A stretch of 64,000 bases of DNA from contig NC_014414.1 in NCBI RefSeq assembly GCF_000152825.2, positions 2,706,501-2,770,500 of the forward strand, given 5' to 3'. Origin of the DNA: Parvularcula bermudensis HTCC2503 (GTDB lineage: Bacteria > Pseudomonadota > Alphaproteobacteria > Caulobacterales > Parvularculaceae). Made by a program: the position numbers and the translations under genes. This document shows, in pieces, positions 36,349-44,977 of the stretch. A model generated the notes under the pieces. The model was not told the DNA's origin. It did no database searches and worked only from the letters and a program-made list of their open reading frames with translations. Every line of letters begins with the position of its first letter. Position 1 is the stretch's first letter.

Positions 36349-38121
36349 TCAACCGACGGCCTCAACGCCAATATCGGCTGCCATGCCGTGGGCATCCAGA
36401 ACTTGCCGTATTCGGCGCAAGAGATCGTCGGGCTCAAAGGGCTTTGAGACAAAGTCACTGGCCCCGGCCTCCATGCAGGCCGTGATCTCTCCGGGAGAGG
36501 CATTTGCGGACAGGGCAACGATAGGCATGTCCTGATGCGGACCCTCTTCGGCTCGGACATGTCTCATCAGCGCAAGCCCGTCGACGACAGGCATCCGAAT
36601 ATCCGTGACCAGAAGAGAATATCGCTTCATTTCAAGCTTTGACAACGCGTCTTGACCGTTTTTGGCAACATCGACGTCAGGGGATAATCTCGACAATACA
36701 GTTCGTGCAAGGAGGGCATTGATTGGATTATCCTCCGCCAGGAGAATGCGCATCCTGTCTTGCTGTGTATCGGAGGCAACGTATTCGTCTTCCGAAAGAT
36801 CTTTGCCCGTAACTTGTGCGATCAAGCTTTTTGTCCGGACAGGCTTTAACAGATAGGCGTCGAATCCCATCCGCCGGAATGAATCGTACCGCCCACGGGC
36901 CGCATCCGTCAGCAGCACCACAGAGCGCTGAGCCACCCCTGTCAATTCAGCGCCATAGGTTGTCGCCAGGACCATATCCATCAATAGACACGCATTAGGG
37001 GTCCTGGCCAGCCATGCCTTGACCATTGGAACGCTATCGGAGACCAAGTATCGATTGATACCAAGGCCGGACAATTGAAGCTCCATTGCACGTCGCTGGA
37101 TCTTAGATCGTATACAGACAGCTACGGGAAACTCAGGTTCGATACGGTGTTTCAGGTCTTCGGCTGGCTGATCGACTTTTGAAACGAAGTTGAACGTAAA
37201 AGCACTGCCCTCCCCCGGCACGCTCTCAACAACGATGTCGCCCCCCATGGCCCTCGCCAGATTGCGCGCAATAGCCAAGCCAAGCCCTGTCCCTTCGGAC
37301 CGGTCACCAGCTGCGCGCGCGCCACGATCAAATTGCTCGAAGATCGACGACTGGCGCTCGGGATCGATCCCCACGCCGGTATCTTCGATCCGTACAGAAA
37401 TATTCGTCGTTCCGGCCTGATCGTCTGGATCGGCGGTCATAAAGACCGCAATGCCGCCTCGATCGGTAAATTTCACGGCGTTGCCAAGGATATTGAAAAT
37501 GACCTGTTTGATACGCCCCTCATCGGCGAAAACCGTCTGGGGTACCGCCGGATCGACGAAACTCGCGATATCGAGATCCTTTTGGGCACAGCGCGGCGCC
37601 AAGAGTTCGGTCACGGCTTCGACGATAATCCGCAGATTGGTCGGCTCTTCCTCAAGCTCGATCCTCCCCGCTTCCAAGCGTGAGAAATCGAGGAGATCAT
37701 TGATCAGCGTCAGGAGGTCTTCTCCACTCTGACGAATCGCTTTGACGTAGCAGTCCTGGCTCGCCGAAAGATTGCCGTCGAGAAGGAGGCCCGCCATCCC
37801 CAATATACCGTTCAGCGGCGTCCGCAACTCATGACTGATGGTTGCGACATGGTGGGACGTTGCCCCTCTAGGAAGGTGTGATGTGGTCTTAGAGAGAGCG
37901 ACCATGGCACGGCCCCCTCCAAGGGCGTAGGTCGTCGTTTCGAACTCATCCCCGGCCACCAGGCCCGCTTGAAAAGCCGGAAGTTCCTCCCCGAGTCTGA
38001 CGGTGTATCCCGCCTCGGTCAAAATATCTCCAAAGGACCGAGACATCTGCAGCACTTTTCCCTCTGGATCCAAGAAACAGAGAGGGTCGGCTCCCATGGA
38101 GAGAATGTCTTCCGGATGCAC
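36349..38121 (-). CDS. cytoplasmic hybrid histidine kinase with degenerate and active receivers
   Basis: 590 residues without a membrane helix. A short PAS-like N-terminus (about 10-75) precedes HisKA with His97 in ISHELRTPLNGILG and HATPase_c (NAVKF, EDTGVGID, GTGLGLAIARNLAR). A middle pseudo-receiver (about 325-440) retains the Lys of YLLKPVRTK but lacks the usual acid pair and acceptor. A C-terminal receiver is intact, with LLAEDNPIN, VTDIRMPVVDG and FVSKPFEPDD. It is convergent with the acyltransferase and separated from it by a repeat and hairpin. It may share substrates with the other two kinases of the island or be unrelated. Confidence 0.88.
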   Translation of the reverse strand: MHPEDILSMGADPLCFLDPEGKVLQMSRSFGDILTEAGYTVRLGEELPAFQAGLVAGDEFETTTYALGGGRAMVALSKTTSHLPRGATSHHVATISHELRTPLNGILGMAGLLLDGNLSASQDCYVKAIRQSGEDLLTLINDLLDFSRLEAGRIELEEEPTNLRIIVEAVTELLAPRCAQKDLDIASFVDPAVPQTVFADEGRIKQVIFNILGNAVKFTDRGGIAVFMTADPDDQAGTTNISVRIEDTGVGIDPERQSSIFEQFDRGARAAGDRSEGTGLGLAIARNLARAMGGDIVVESVPGEGSAFTFNFVSKVDQPAEDLKHRIEPEFPVAVCIRSKIQRRAMELQLSGLGINRYLVSDSVPMVKAWLARTPNACLLMDMVLATTYGAELTGVAQRSVVLLTDAARGRYDSFRRMGFDAYLLKPVRTKSLIAQVTGKDLSEDEYVASDTQQDRMRILLAEDNPINALLARTVLSRLSPDVDVAKNGQDALSKLEMKRYSLLVTDIRMPVVDGLALMRHVRAEEGPHQDMPIVALSANASPGEITACMEAGASDFVSKPFEPDDLLRRIRQVLDAHGMAADIGVEAVG

Positions 38122-38288
38122 GCGCTGCCACCACCCCTTCGAGTCGAAGAAGTGATAGGGCCATCAGGTGAAGGAAGCTCAAAAAACTCCCGACAAATTG
38201 AGTTGGTTTGTCAGGGCAAGAAGAAAGGAACCGGGACTGGCGCCTTTCCTCGTTTCGTTGTTTTACTGACATTTCCATCGTTAAACGA

Positions 38289-38996
38289 TTAGAAACGGAA
38301 ACTGAGCCCCGCGCTATAAACGGTCGGATCGAGCTTAACCCGCGCATCCCCCTTAACCAGCAGCGCCAGAGATTCAGGGTCGATCAGCTTGAATTGGTTG
38401 TCCGCCTCAAGCTCAATCTTTTTGACGTCGGCAAAGACACCGATATTCTCGGTCAATTTCACGTTCACCCCGGCAGTCACCCCCCAGCCGGCGTGATTAT
38501 CGACTTGCAAGCGTTCAAGGGTGTCTTCTTCCTCGTCGAACACAATCACATAAGTCGCTGCGACGCCGATATAGGGGCTGATCCTGCCGTCCACATTGAA
38601 ATGATAACGGGCCTGGATCACCGGCGGGCCGTACCAAACGTCACCAAAATCCCCCAAAGCTCGCAAAGACCCCCGGGCCTTAATGGTGGAGGTCGGCGGC
38701 ACCCCCAATGTCGCCGCGATCGAGACATTCCGCGTGAGAAAATAACCGATCTCAAAACTCGGCGTGATGACGTCCTCAACGGATACCGTGGAATTGGGAA
38801 TCGACAGATCTTCGATTAAAGTTCTGTCACCGAAAACGACGTCGGTCGTGACGATGCCATTACTATCGAAATCAATCTGGGTTGCGCCAACGTTGAGATA
38901 GAAATTGTCGATCCAATTCGGCATAGCCTGCGCATTTGCGCCAAAGATCATCGTACTCGCCGCTAAAACGCCACTTGCGGTCGCTCGAACGCCCAT
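38289..38996 (-). CDS. OmpW family outer-membrane protein
   Basis: A 235-residue eight-stranded beta-barrel porin. A signal peptide (about 1-23, ending ANAQA) is followed by NFYLNVGATQIDFDSNG, EIGYFLTRNVSIAATLGVPP, LPPT-like WYGPPVIQARYHFNVDGRISPYIGVAATYV, GWGVTAGVNVKLTENIGVFADVKKIEL and the terminal YSAGLSFRF (last residue aromatic). OmpW carries small hydrophobic molecules. A second OmpW gene is at 50637. The 180-bp region before it is AT-rich and likely holds its promoter. Confidence 0.92.
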   Translation of the reverse strand: MGVRATASGVLAASTMIFGANAQAMPNWIDNFYLNVGATQIDFDSNGIVTTDVVFGDRTLIEDLSIPNSTVSVEDVITPSFEIGYFLTRNVSIAATLGVPPTSTIKARGSLRALGDFGDVWYGPPVIQARYHFNVDGRISPYIGVAATYVIVFDEEEDTLERLQVDNHAGWGVTAGVNVKLTENIGVFADVKKIELEADNQFKLIDPESLALLVKGDARVKLDPTVYSAGLSFRF

Positions 38997-39176
38997 TGGA
39001 TTATCCTCACCTGTTTCACATTTTATTAATGATTGCTCCTATGAGAACAAGAGGCCGACGTCAAACACTTTAGTGGATAAGGTAAATTTGATTACTTGTA
39101 TGCTGCAAAGCAATAAGAAGTAATACTGGGCCTAATTACCGATCTCGCCTGAAACACTGTGAGGACAGCGTCAACA

Positions 39177-40757
39177 TTATCGGAATACGACAATAACGAG
39201 GAGGGTAAGAATTGCGACGACGGCGCCCAGTATCCTTACATCGGCAAACCAAAGCCGGGCGGTAACTGTCAGATCCGTCCTGCGGACCACGCCCTCCAGC
39301 GATTCCCCAGCCTGCGTGGGCATCACCTCTGATAGCACCAATCCAACGGCCATCCATACCGCCGTGGCAATACCGGCAACGATCGTAAAATGAGGCAATC
39401 CGTCGGGGATTTCCATAGCGGCGTAACTGGCCCTGTAAATAAACACCCCCGCCCCGATCGCATGCCCCATAATCAGCGTCGCCAACATCGCTCTCCCTCG
39501 GGCACGACGCCAGAACAGGCCCAGGAGAGAAACAGCGACGACCGGCGGCACGGCATAGCTGAAGACCTGCTGAATATAGGAAAAGACCCCGGGAAATTCG
39601 CGGATCACCAAGGGCCACAAGGTGGCAATGACCATCAGCCCCCCGGTGGTCCAACGACCGACGGCAAGGATCCGCTCGGACGACCAGGAGCGACGGTCCA
39701 CCTCAAGAAAATCGTGCAGAACAAGAGTCGTCGCCGCGTTAAGCGTTGAGTCCACGGTGGACATTATCGCCGCGATCAACCCTGCGATGACGAGACCGGC
39801 AAGACCCACCGGCAGAAATTCCGCCACCAGGGCCGAGAAAACCTGATCGCTATTTTCAAGCCCAGGAAGAAGACTAAGGGCCATGGCCCCCGGAAGCGCC
39901 ATAATGAACAGAGGGGCAAGTTTCAGGAGACCCGCAAAGATTGCCGCCCGTTGCGCCGTTTCGATGTTCCGGGCCGCCAAGACCCGTTGAATGACATATT
40001 GGTTCATTGACCAATAAAACCAGCCAAGCACCGGCACACCGATGACCAGACCGAGCCAGGGCAAAGCGGGATCGTCGAGGGGGCGGACCAGTGATAAATG
40101 GCCCGAGGGCAGGGATTGAATGACGTTCGACCACTGATAATCGAACTCGCCGAAAAGGATAAAGGTAAGAACCGTTGCCCCCAAAAGCAGGATAATGGCC
40201 TGCGCGATGTCGGTGTAGACCACGGCCCTTAACCCCCCTGCCGCAGTGTAGATCCCGGCGATCACCGCAAGACCGACAGAGAGGGGAAAGAAGGGAATTG
40301 CCGGTAGAAATGTGCGCAACACCACGACCCCCGCATAGACGCTGGCGGCCATATCCACAAACACCGTCAAGAAAATCGTCAGGACAGAGACATATTTGCG
40401 CAAGCCTCCACCGAAACGACGCTCGAAATATTCGGGGACGGTCGTCATTTTGAGGCGCAGAAAAACAGGAATCGTCGAGAAGGCCATGGCAACCAATAAA
40501 AAGCCGGCCATCAATTCATAATTCGCGACGGATAACCCTGTACTGTAGGCTTGGCCGGTCAGACCAATAAGTGTCGTGCTCGAAATATTCGAAGCAAAGA
40601 GAGAAAACCCAACCGCCGCGACCCCGAGAGATCGACCCGCGAGGAACAGATCATCCCCGGTGGAAATGGACCGACTGACCGCCCACCCCACGCTCAGGAC
40701 AAAAACGAAATAGATGAGGATGACGGCGAGATCAATCCAAGAAAGCGCCCCCTCCAT
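39177..40757 (-). CDS. sodium:solute symporter (SSS/SLC5 family)
   Basis: A 526-residue transporter with 13-14 membrane helices. The family sodium site is recognisable in ASNISSTTLIGLTGQAYSTG and GGLRAVVYTDIAQAIILLLGA, and WYWSMNQYVIQRVLAARN-like GWFYWSMNQYVIQRVLAARNIETAQRA is the sugar-symporter (SGLT-like) signature. Solute could be a sugar, myo-inositol or compatible solute. It is separated from the glucosylglycerol operon upstream by copy C of the dispersed repeat, so a role in solute uptake there is only a suggestion. OmpW follows on the same strand. Confidence 0.9.
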   Translation of the reverse strand: MEGALSWIDLAVILIYFVFVLSVGWAVSRSISTGDDLFLAGRSLGVAAVGFSLFASNISSTTLIGLTGQAYSTGLSVANYELMAGFLLVAMAFSTIPVFLRLKMTTVPEYFERRFGGGLRKYVSVLTIFLTVFVDMAASVYAGVVVLRTFLPAIPFFPLSVGLAVIAGIYTAAGGLRAVVYTDIAQAIILLLGATVLTFILFGEFDYQWSNVIQSLPSGHLSLVRPLDDPALPWLGLVIGVPVLGWFYWSMNQYVIQRVLAARNIETAQRAAIFAGLLKLAPLFIMALPGAMALSLLPGLENSDQVFSALVAEFLPVGLAGLVIAGLIAAIMSTVDSTLNAATTLVLHDFLEVDRRSWSSERILAVGRWTTGGLMVIATLWPLVIREFPGVFSYIQQVFSYAVPPVVAVSLLGLFWRRARGRAMLATLIMGHAIGAGVFIYRASYAAMEIPDGLPHFTIVAGIATAVWMAVGLVLSEVMPTQAGESLEGVVRRTDLTVTARLWFADVRILGAVVAILTLLVIVVFR

Positions 40758-40765
40758 ATTGCCTC

Positions 40766-40872
40766 TCTAGAGCCGTTTCAGGTCCATCGACGTCGGAAAA
40801 ACGTCGCAAGCCCTTGTTTTATCGCTTTTTCGACGCGAACTACTGCCCACTTTGCTTGGAAATGCTTTCGAT
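40766..40872 (-). repeat. dispersed intergenic repeat, copy C
   Basis: About 107 bp. Minus-strand reading gives GCATTTCCAAGCAAAGTGGG, GTTCGCGTCGAAAAAGCGAT, AAAACAAGGGCTTGCGACG and the end GGACCTGAAACGGCTCTAGA. The best preserved copy, with a symmetrical TCTAGAG end. It lies between the symporter start and ggpS and does not overlap a stop codon. Confidence 0.75.
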
Positions 40873-40963
40873 CAAGCGGGGGGCCGGTCGCCGCGTCGTG
40901 GTTCTCTTGCTGTTGGCGGGAGCGCCATCTGAGGGGGCCAGCGCTCCTGCCCCTCTGGACTGA

Positions 40964-42499
40964 TTAGGCCGCGTCTTCGGCCGCCCCCGTCGTCGCCTTT
41001 GTCGACTTTTTGCCGCGCAATTCATCGAACAAACCAGTCACATGCTGTGCCCAAAACCGGATGTCCCAAGTCGTCACCGTCTCGTAGAGCGCCTTCATTC
41101 GTTCCTTCCGCTCCTCCACCGACATATCGATAGCGCAATCGATGGCAGCGTCCATATCGTTGGCGGAATAGGGGTTGGTCAAAATGGCCTGCGGCAGTTC
41201 GACGGCGACGCCCGCAAATTCGGAGAGGACGAGCGCCCCGGAACTTCCCTCCTTGGCGGCGATATATTCCTTGGCCACAAGATTGAGCCCGTCACGAACC
41301 GGCGTGATCCAGCAGGTATCGGCAACCCGGAAATAACTCACCAATTCTTCGAAGGGAATAGGCCGCATGGTGAGCATAATCGGCGTCCAGCCAAGGGTGC
41401 CGTATTTGCCGTTGATAGAGCCCACGAGACGTTCGATCTCCCGCTGCGCGGTCCGATAGATCGTCATCCCCTGCGCCGCGGCGGCACAGACCATCATCAG
41501 CTTCACCTTCCCGGTCAGCTCCGGTCGGCGAGAGAGAAGTCTATCGAAAGCCTCAAGTGTCTCTTTAGCCCCCTTAGTATAGTCCACGCGGCCAACCGAT
41601 ATGATGAGATGCAGATCGCCGATCTCACTACGAATCTCCGCGACACGTTCCCCGGCATCAAAGCGTGACAGATAATCCTGGATCAGCGGCGGGTTGGTCC
41701 CAATAGGACGGGAATCAATCACGATCCGGCGCCCCTTATGTTCGATATAGGGGGTCACCGTTGGTTCTGAGAGCGCCATTCCCGACGATACCAAAGGCGG
41801 GAAAACATCGAGCCGGTCCGCAAGGTCCACACCGCGCAGCGCCCGCGCCACTCCACAGAAATTCTCCGCATATCGCGGAATGTGGAATCCCAACAAATCC
41901 GTACAGAGAAGACTGTCGACGATCTCCTCGCGCCAGGGAAGCACATTGAAAATATCAGCAGAAGGAAAGGGTGTGTGATGAAAGAAAGCGATCTTCGTAT
42001 CGGGCTTGATCTTGCGGATGTAATAAGGGGCCAGCCACAAATTATAATCGTGGATCCAGATCAACCCATCGTCCGACACCTCTTCGCACGCCGCCTCGGC
42101 GAACAGCCGATTGACCTCCCTGAAAGTATCCCAATTGGAGTTTTCCGAACTGAACAGCCAGGGAAAGGAGTGCAGAACCGGCCAAAACGCCTCCTTCGAC
42201 GTCACATGATAGAATGACTTCACCTGATCGGCACTGAGGGGCAGCCTGACGACATCATAGTCGCCATAATCGTCCTCGATCGTCACCCGCCGCTGAAACT
42301 TTGACTGTTGTTTCGGGGCCACCTGCTTCCAGGCGACCCACGTTCCCTTATCCGCCGAGGCGCAAAACCCTTTAAGAGTAGGGACGATCCCATTAGGGCT
42401 TTTATTCTCTTTGAAGGTGGTTTGTCCGTTTTCCACCACCTCCTCATAGGGTTGGCGATGATAAAGGATGACGAGATCAGATTTTGACTTGGTCGACAT
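40964..42499 (-). CDS. ggpS: glucosylglycerol-phosphate synthase (GT20)
   Basis: A 511-residue GT20 glycosyltransferase. It resembles GgpS of cyanobacteria rather than OtsA: it opens with DLVILYHRQPYEEV and SPNGIVPTLKGF, keeps SKEAFWPVLHSFPWLF, FHHTPFPSADIFNVLPWRE, SVGRVDYTKGAKETLEAF, and RDGLNLVAKEYIAAKEG plus LSEFAGVAVELPQAILTNPY. GgpS joins ADP-glucose and glycerol-3-phosphate to give glucosylglycerol phosphate. Trehalose-6-phosphate synthase cannot be fully excluded, but the upstream gpsA and HAD phosphatase supply exactly the GgpS substrate and the dephosphorylation step. ATG with HAD gene 17 bases upstream. Confidence 0.85.
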   Translation of the reverse strand: MSTKSKSDLVILYHRQPYEEVVENGQTTFKENKSPNGIVPTLKGFCASADKGTWVAWKQVAPKQQSKFQRRVTIEDDYGDYDVVRLPLSADQVKSFYHVTSKEAFWPVLHSFPWLFSSENSNWDTFREVNRLFAEAACEEVSDDGLIWIHDYNLWLAPYYIRKIKPDTKIAFFHHTPFPSADIFNVLPWREEIVDSLLCTDLLGFHIPRYAENFCGVARALRGVDLADRLDVFPPLVSSGMALSEPTVTPYIEHKGRRIVIDSRPIGTNPPLIQDYLSRFDAGERVAEIRSEIGDLHLIISVGRVDYTKGAKETLEAFDRLLSRRPELTGKVKLMMVCAAAAQGMTIYRTAQREIERLVGSINGKYGTLGWTPIMLTMRPIPFEELVSYFRVADTCWITPVRDGLNLVAKEYIAAKEGSSGALVLSEFAGVAVELPQAILTNPYSANDMDAAIDCAIDMSVEERKERMKALYETVTTWDIRFWAQHVTGLFDELRGKKSTKATTGAAEDAA

Positions 42500-42516
42500 T
42501 GTCTCCTTACGCGCCT

Positions 42517-43245
42517 TTACGCGTTGATCTTCCGATGGAGGGCATCATGAACACCGCCCGCGCCGTGATGGGGCGAATGGTAAACGTTCTGAAGGCCCTG
42601 AACAGCCTCTTTTAATTTGGCTTCGGCATTGCCGACGACGACCCCATCAAGCCCCGTGTGAAACAAAGACAGGTCGTTCAAGGTATCACCAGCCACGAGA
42701 ACCGCGTCTCGCGGCAGATCATAATGGGCGAGGGTGCGCTCCAGGGTCGGTCCTTTCTGGATCCCCTTGGGAAGGACATCGAAATAGATTCCGTCGGAAA
42801 TGATGACGTCGAACCCTTTGCCCCGAATGGCCTCGGCCAGCTCCTCGGCGCGATCGCCATCGTCATAAAAGTAGGAAAGCCGACGGCCGCCAAAGACATC
42901 CTGCAACCTCAGGAACGGCTGCGCCTTGGCAAGAGCGGCGATTTCGTCGGCCCCTGTCCATTTCTCGTCGATCCAATCCTCGACGGCGGTGACCGGCGCG
43001 TGCCCGTCGCCCTGGACGACCGTGGTGCCGACATCCCCGATGATGAGATCGGGGGTCGGGACATCGGCGGCCGTGATCTCTTTGATGAATTCAAGGTCCC
43101 GCCCCGTCACGAAAACAAGGCCCAGCCAATCGCGATTGGCCTCGACAAAATCATAGAGGGTCCGCCGCTGTTCGTCGTCGCCGCCGAGGAACGTCCCGTC
43201 GAGGTCTGTGGCGAGGATGGTGGATTTACCTGCAAGATCGGTCAT
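42517..43245 (-). CDS. HAD-IIB sucrose-phosphate phosphatase-like hydrolase; probable glucosylglycerol-phosphate phosphatase
   Basis: A 242-residue HAD hydrolase. Motif I is ILATDLDGTF, motif II LVFVTGRDLE, motif III lysine in GIQKGPTLERTL, motif IV in LVAGDTLNDLSLF. The SPP-like cap includes PDLIIGDVGTTV and RRLSYFYDD. This family removes phosphate from sucrose-, mannosylfructose- and glucosylglycerol-like sugar phosphates. Between gpsA and ggpS with gaps of 8 and 17 bases, it probably dephosphorylates glucosylglycerol-3-phosphate. Cyanobacteria use an unrelated phosphatase for that step; some bacteria have a HAD fused to GgpS. Confidence 0.85.
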   Translation of the reverse strand: MTDLAGKSTILATDLDGTFLGGDDEQRRTLYDFVEANRDWLGLVFVTGRDLEFIKEITAADVPTPDLIIGDVGTTVVQGDGHAPVTAVEDWIDEKWTGADEIAALAKAQPFLRLQDVFGGRRLSYFYDDGDRAEELAEAIRGKGFDVIISDGIYFDVLPKGIQKGPTLERTLAHYDLPRDAVLVAGDTLNDLSLFHTGLDGVVVGNAEAKLKEAVQGLQNVYHSPHHGAGGVHDALHRKINA

Positions 43246-43253
43246 GGCAGCCC

Positions 43254-44309
43254 CTATTGAGTTGCTTCAGGTGTCCTTGCCGCCGTAACGGACCTGAACA
43301 AAGAGGCGACCATCGCCTCCGGCGTCAGATCGCGCTTCAGCATGGCATCGACCGCGCAGGCAATCGGCGCGCTCACCCCTTGGGCCGTCATCACGGCGCA
43401 GACCTTCGCCACACTGTCAGCCCCCTCGAAAGTCGTCGCCGTCAGGGGCGCCGCAGGATCGGCAAGCGCTCGACCATAAGAATAATTCCGAGATTGGGGA
43501 TCGGTACAGGCCAAGGCGAGATCCCCCGCCCCGGCGACGCCCAACAGCGTATGGGCCGAGCCGCCCAGGGCATCAGCAAGGGACGCCGCCTCTTCAAGGC
43601 CACGGGCCAAGATCGAGGCGCGGGTGTTGGATCCATGCCCAAGCCCGTCTGCGACACCGCAAGCGATCGCAATGACGTTCTTCATGATACCGCCAATTTG
43701 CGCCCCGATAAGATCCTCGACCGGTTCGACATGGAAGCTGTCCGAAGTGAGGCTTGCGGCCATTTCCGCCGCCAACTCCCCCTCCCCGGCGATGACAACG
43801 CTGGTCGGCTCCCCCCGCGCCACTTCGGCGGCGAAGCTCGGCCCTGAGAGGAACATCGCCCGCGCTTGCGGAATTGCGCTCTGTATACGGTCGGTCAACA
43901 ATTCCTCGGTCTCTGGATCAAGCCCCTTGGCACAGGAAATGACGGGTGCAAGCGGCTTTACGTCTGAGGCAATTTTGTCGGCGATGGCTCCGACCCCTTT
44001 TGAGGGTAGGGCAATGAAGACGGCGTCGACGCCATCAACCGCCGCCGAAAGGTCACTGATCGGAATAACCGTATCGGGAAGAAGGACACCTGGGATATAG
44101 GCCATATTACGCCGTAACCGCGCCATATCGCCCATCATCTCCGCATTACGCCCCCAAAGACGAACGGTACGGCCCGCCCGGGCAAAGGCGATGGCCAGAG
44201 CGGTACCCCAGGCCCCGGCCCCAAGGACCGTCACCGTGTCGAATTGCGGATGGGCAGAAGCGGTTGCCCCCAAGGATGCGGTTCTGACGACGTTCAGTTG
44301 CTGCTTCAT
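43254..44309 (-). CDS. gpsA: NAD(P)-dependent glycerol-3-phosphate dehydrogenase
   Basis: Reduces dihydroxyacetone phosphate to sn-glycerol-3-phosphate. In 351 residues it has a Rossmann motif VLGAGAWGTALAIAFARAG (about 29-47), the substrate loop ISCAKGLDPETEE, LSGPSFAAEVARGEPTSVV, QIGGIMKNVIAIACGVADGLGHGSNTRASILARGLEEA and the catalytic lysine of KNVIAIACG. N-terminal 20 residues precede the family start, and a later start is possible. It begins the operon for glucosylglycerol synthesis and also feeds membrane-lipid synthesis. Confidence 0.95.
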   Translation of the reverse strand: MKQQLNVVRTASLGATASAHPQFDTVTVLGAGAWGTALAIAFARAGRTVRLWGRNAEMMGDMARLRRNMAYIPGVLLPDTVIPISDLSAAVDGVDAVFIALPSKGVGAIADKIASDVKPLAPVISCAKGLDPETEELLTDRIQSAIPQARAMFLSGPSFAAEVARGEPTSVVIAGEGELAAEMAASLTSDSFHVEPVEDLIGAQIGGIMKNVIAIACGVADGLGHGSNTRASILARGLEEAASLADALGGSAHTLLGVAGAGDLALACTDPQSRNYSYGRALADPAAPLTATTFEGADSVAKVCAVMTAQGVSAPIACAVDAMLKRDLTPEAMVASLFRSVTAARTPEATQ

Positions 44310-44860
44310 TGGGGGGAAATCTCCTTATGCACCGATAGGATCAACGCACCGGCAAGCAAATGGCTCCCTCCCCCTTGAAAAAATCGCCAAGCCGATTTCG
44401 TTCCGCATAGGTTCGATCGACAAGCGGGCAAGTCTAGGGGAGGATTATCGTCCCTGTTCGGAGAACAAGAGGTGCCCACCCACAGAGAGGGCGAGTGAGC
44501 GCGATAAGCTTTGCCGGGGGCGACCCCGTCATTGGCTGTCGCAAGAAGGCGAGCACAAAATCGATACCCTGTTCCCGTCGCCCCGATGATGTGGGACCGT
44601 GCCCCCCAAAGGACGAAAGAGAAACGAGATAGCGATCCGATGGTCTGCGCCTCCTCATCGTGACACAATCTCAGCCGATCAGGGCGTAGCCCCAATCAGC
44701 GACTGCTCTACTCCACAAAGTGCCAGATATTAGCACGATTGTCCACCCCTCTTCGCATCTGCGAAGGGAGGGGCATCTCAAGGCGAAACAGAGACGCGTC
44801 CAACTGTGCCGCATCGCCCCCCCCGCGCGTTGGCGATGAGGGGCCGCGCCCAAGACGCAA
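44310..44860. other. intergenic region without a gene
   Basis: A 551-bp stretch between gpsA and the DUF2474 peptide. Its open frames read as arginine/proline-rich noise in several phases and match nothing. It must contain the gpsA promoter (AAGGAG before the ATG) and a possible 3' end for the CioAB operon. A remnant of tsaD, often next to gpsA in this class, was looked for and not seen. Confidence 0.5.
44746..44773 (-). terminator. hairpin downstream of the CioAB-DUF2474 operon
   Basis: CCCCTC-TTCGC pairs with GCGAA-(GG)-GAGGGG around an ATCT loop, an 11-bp stem with a two-base bulge. It lies 88 bp after the DUF2474 stop on the minus strand; no T-run follows, so it is a weak terminator candidate. 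Confidence 0.4.
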
Positions 44861-44965
44861 TTAGAGAATAAGAAGGCGGATGGAGTACCCCACAATGGTG
44901 ACGACAGCGACCCCGCCGGCCCAAAGGGCAACGAACCAAAGCGCCTTTGAAAGTGGTCTTGGCAT
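44861..44965 (-). CDS. DUF2474 small membrane peptide (bd oxidase accessory)
   Basis: A 34-residue peptide, MPRPLSKALWFVALWAGG followed by a hydrophobic helix and a basic end (VGYSIRLLIL). Single-helix DUF2474 proteins occur after the CioB/AppB subunit of cyanide-insensitive bd oxidases and are thought to play the CydX-like role. Here it starts 12 bases after the CioB stop and has a strong AAGGAGG site 7 bases before ATG. It is too short for most gene callers. Confidence 0.85.
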   Translation of the reverse strand: MPRPLSKALWFVALWAGGVAVVTIVGYSIRLLIL

Positions 44966-44977
44966 CTCGTCGCCTCC

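Noticed and set aside
40964-42499. Trehalose-6-phosphate synthase (otsA) call
   Set aside because: The N-terminus and context (gpsA and SPP-like phosphatase) fit GgpS better, and no otsB-type gene is present.
44306-44695. Possible tsaD remnant or protein upstream of gpsA
   Set aside because: No TsaD motif in any frame; reads as non-coding sequence.
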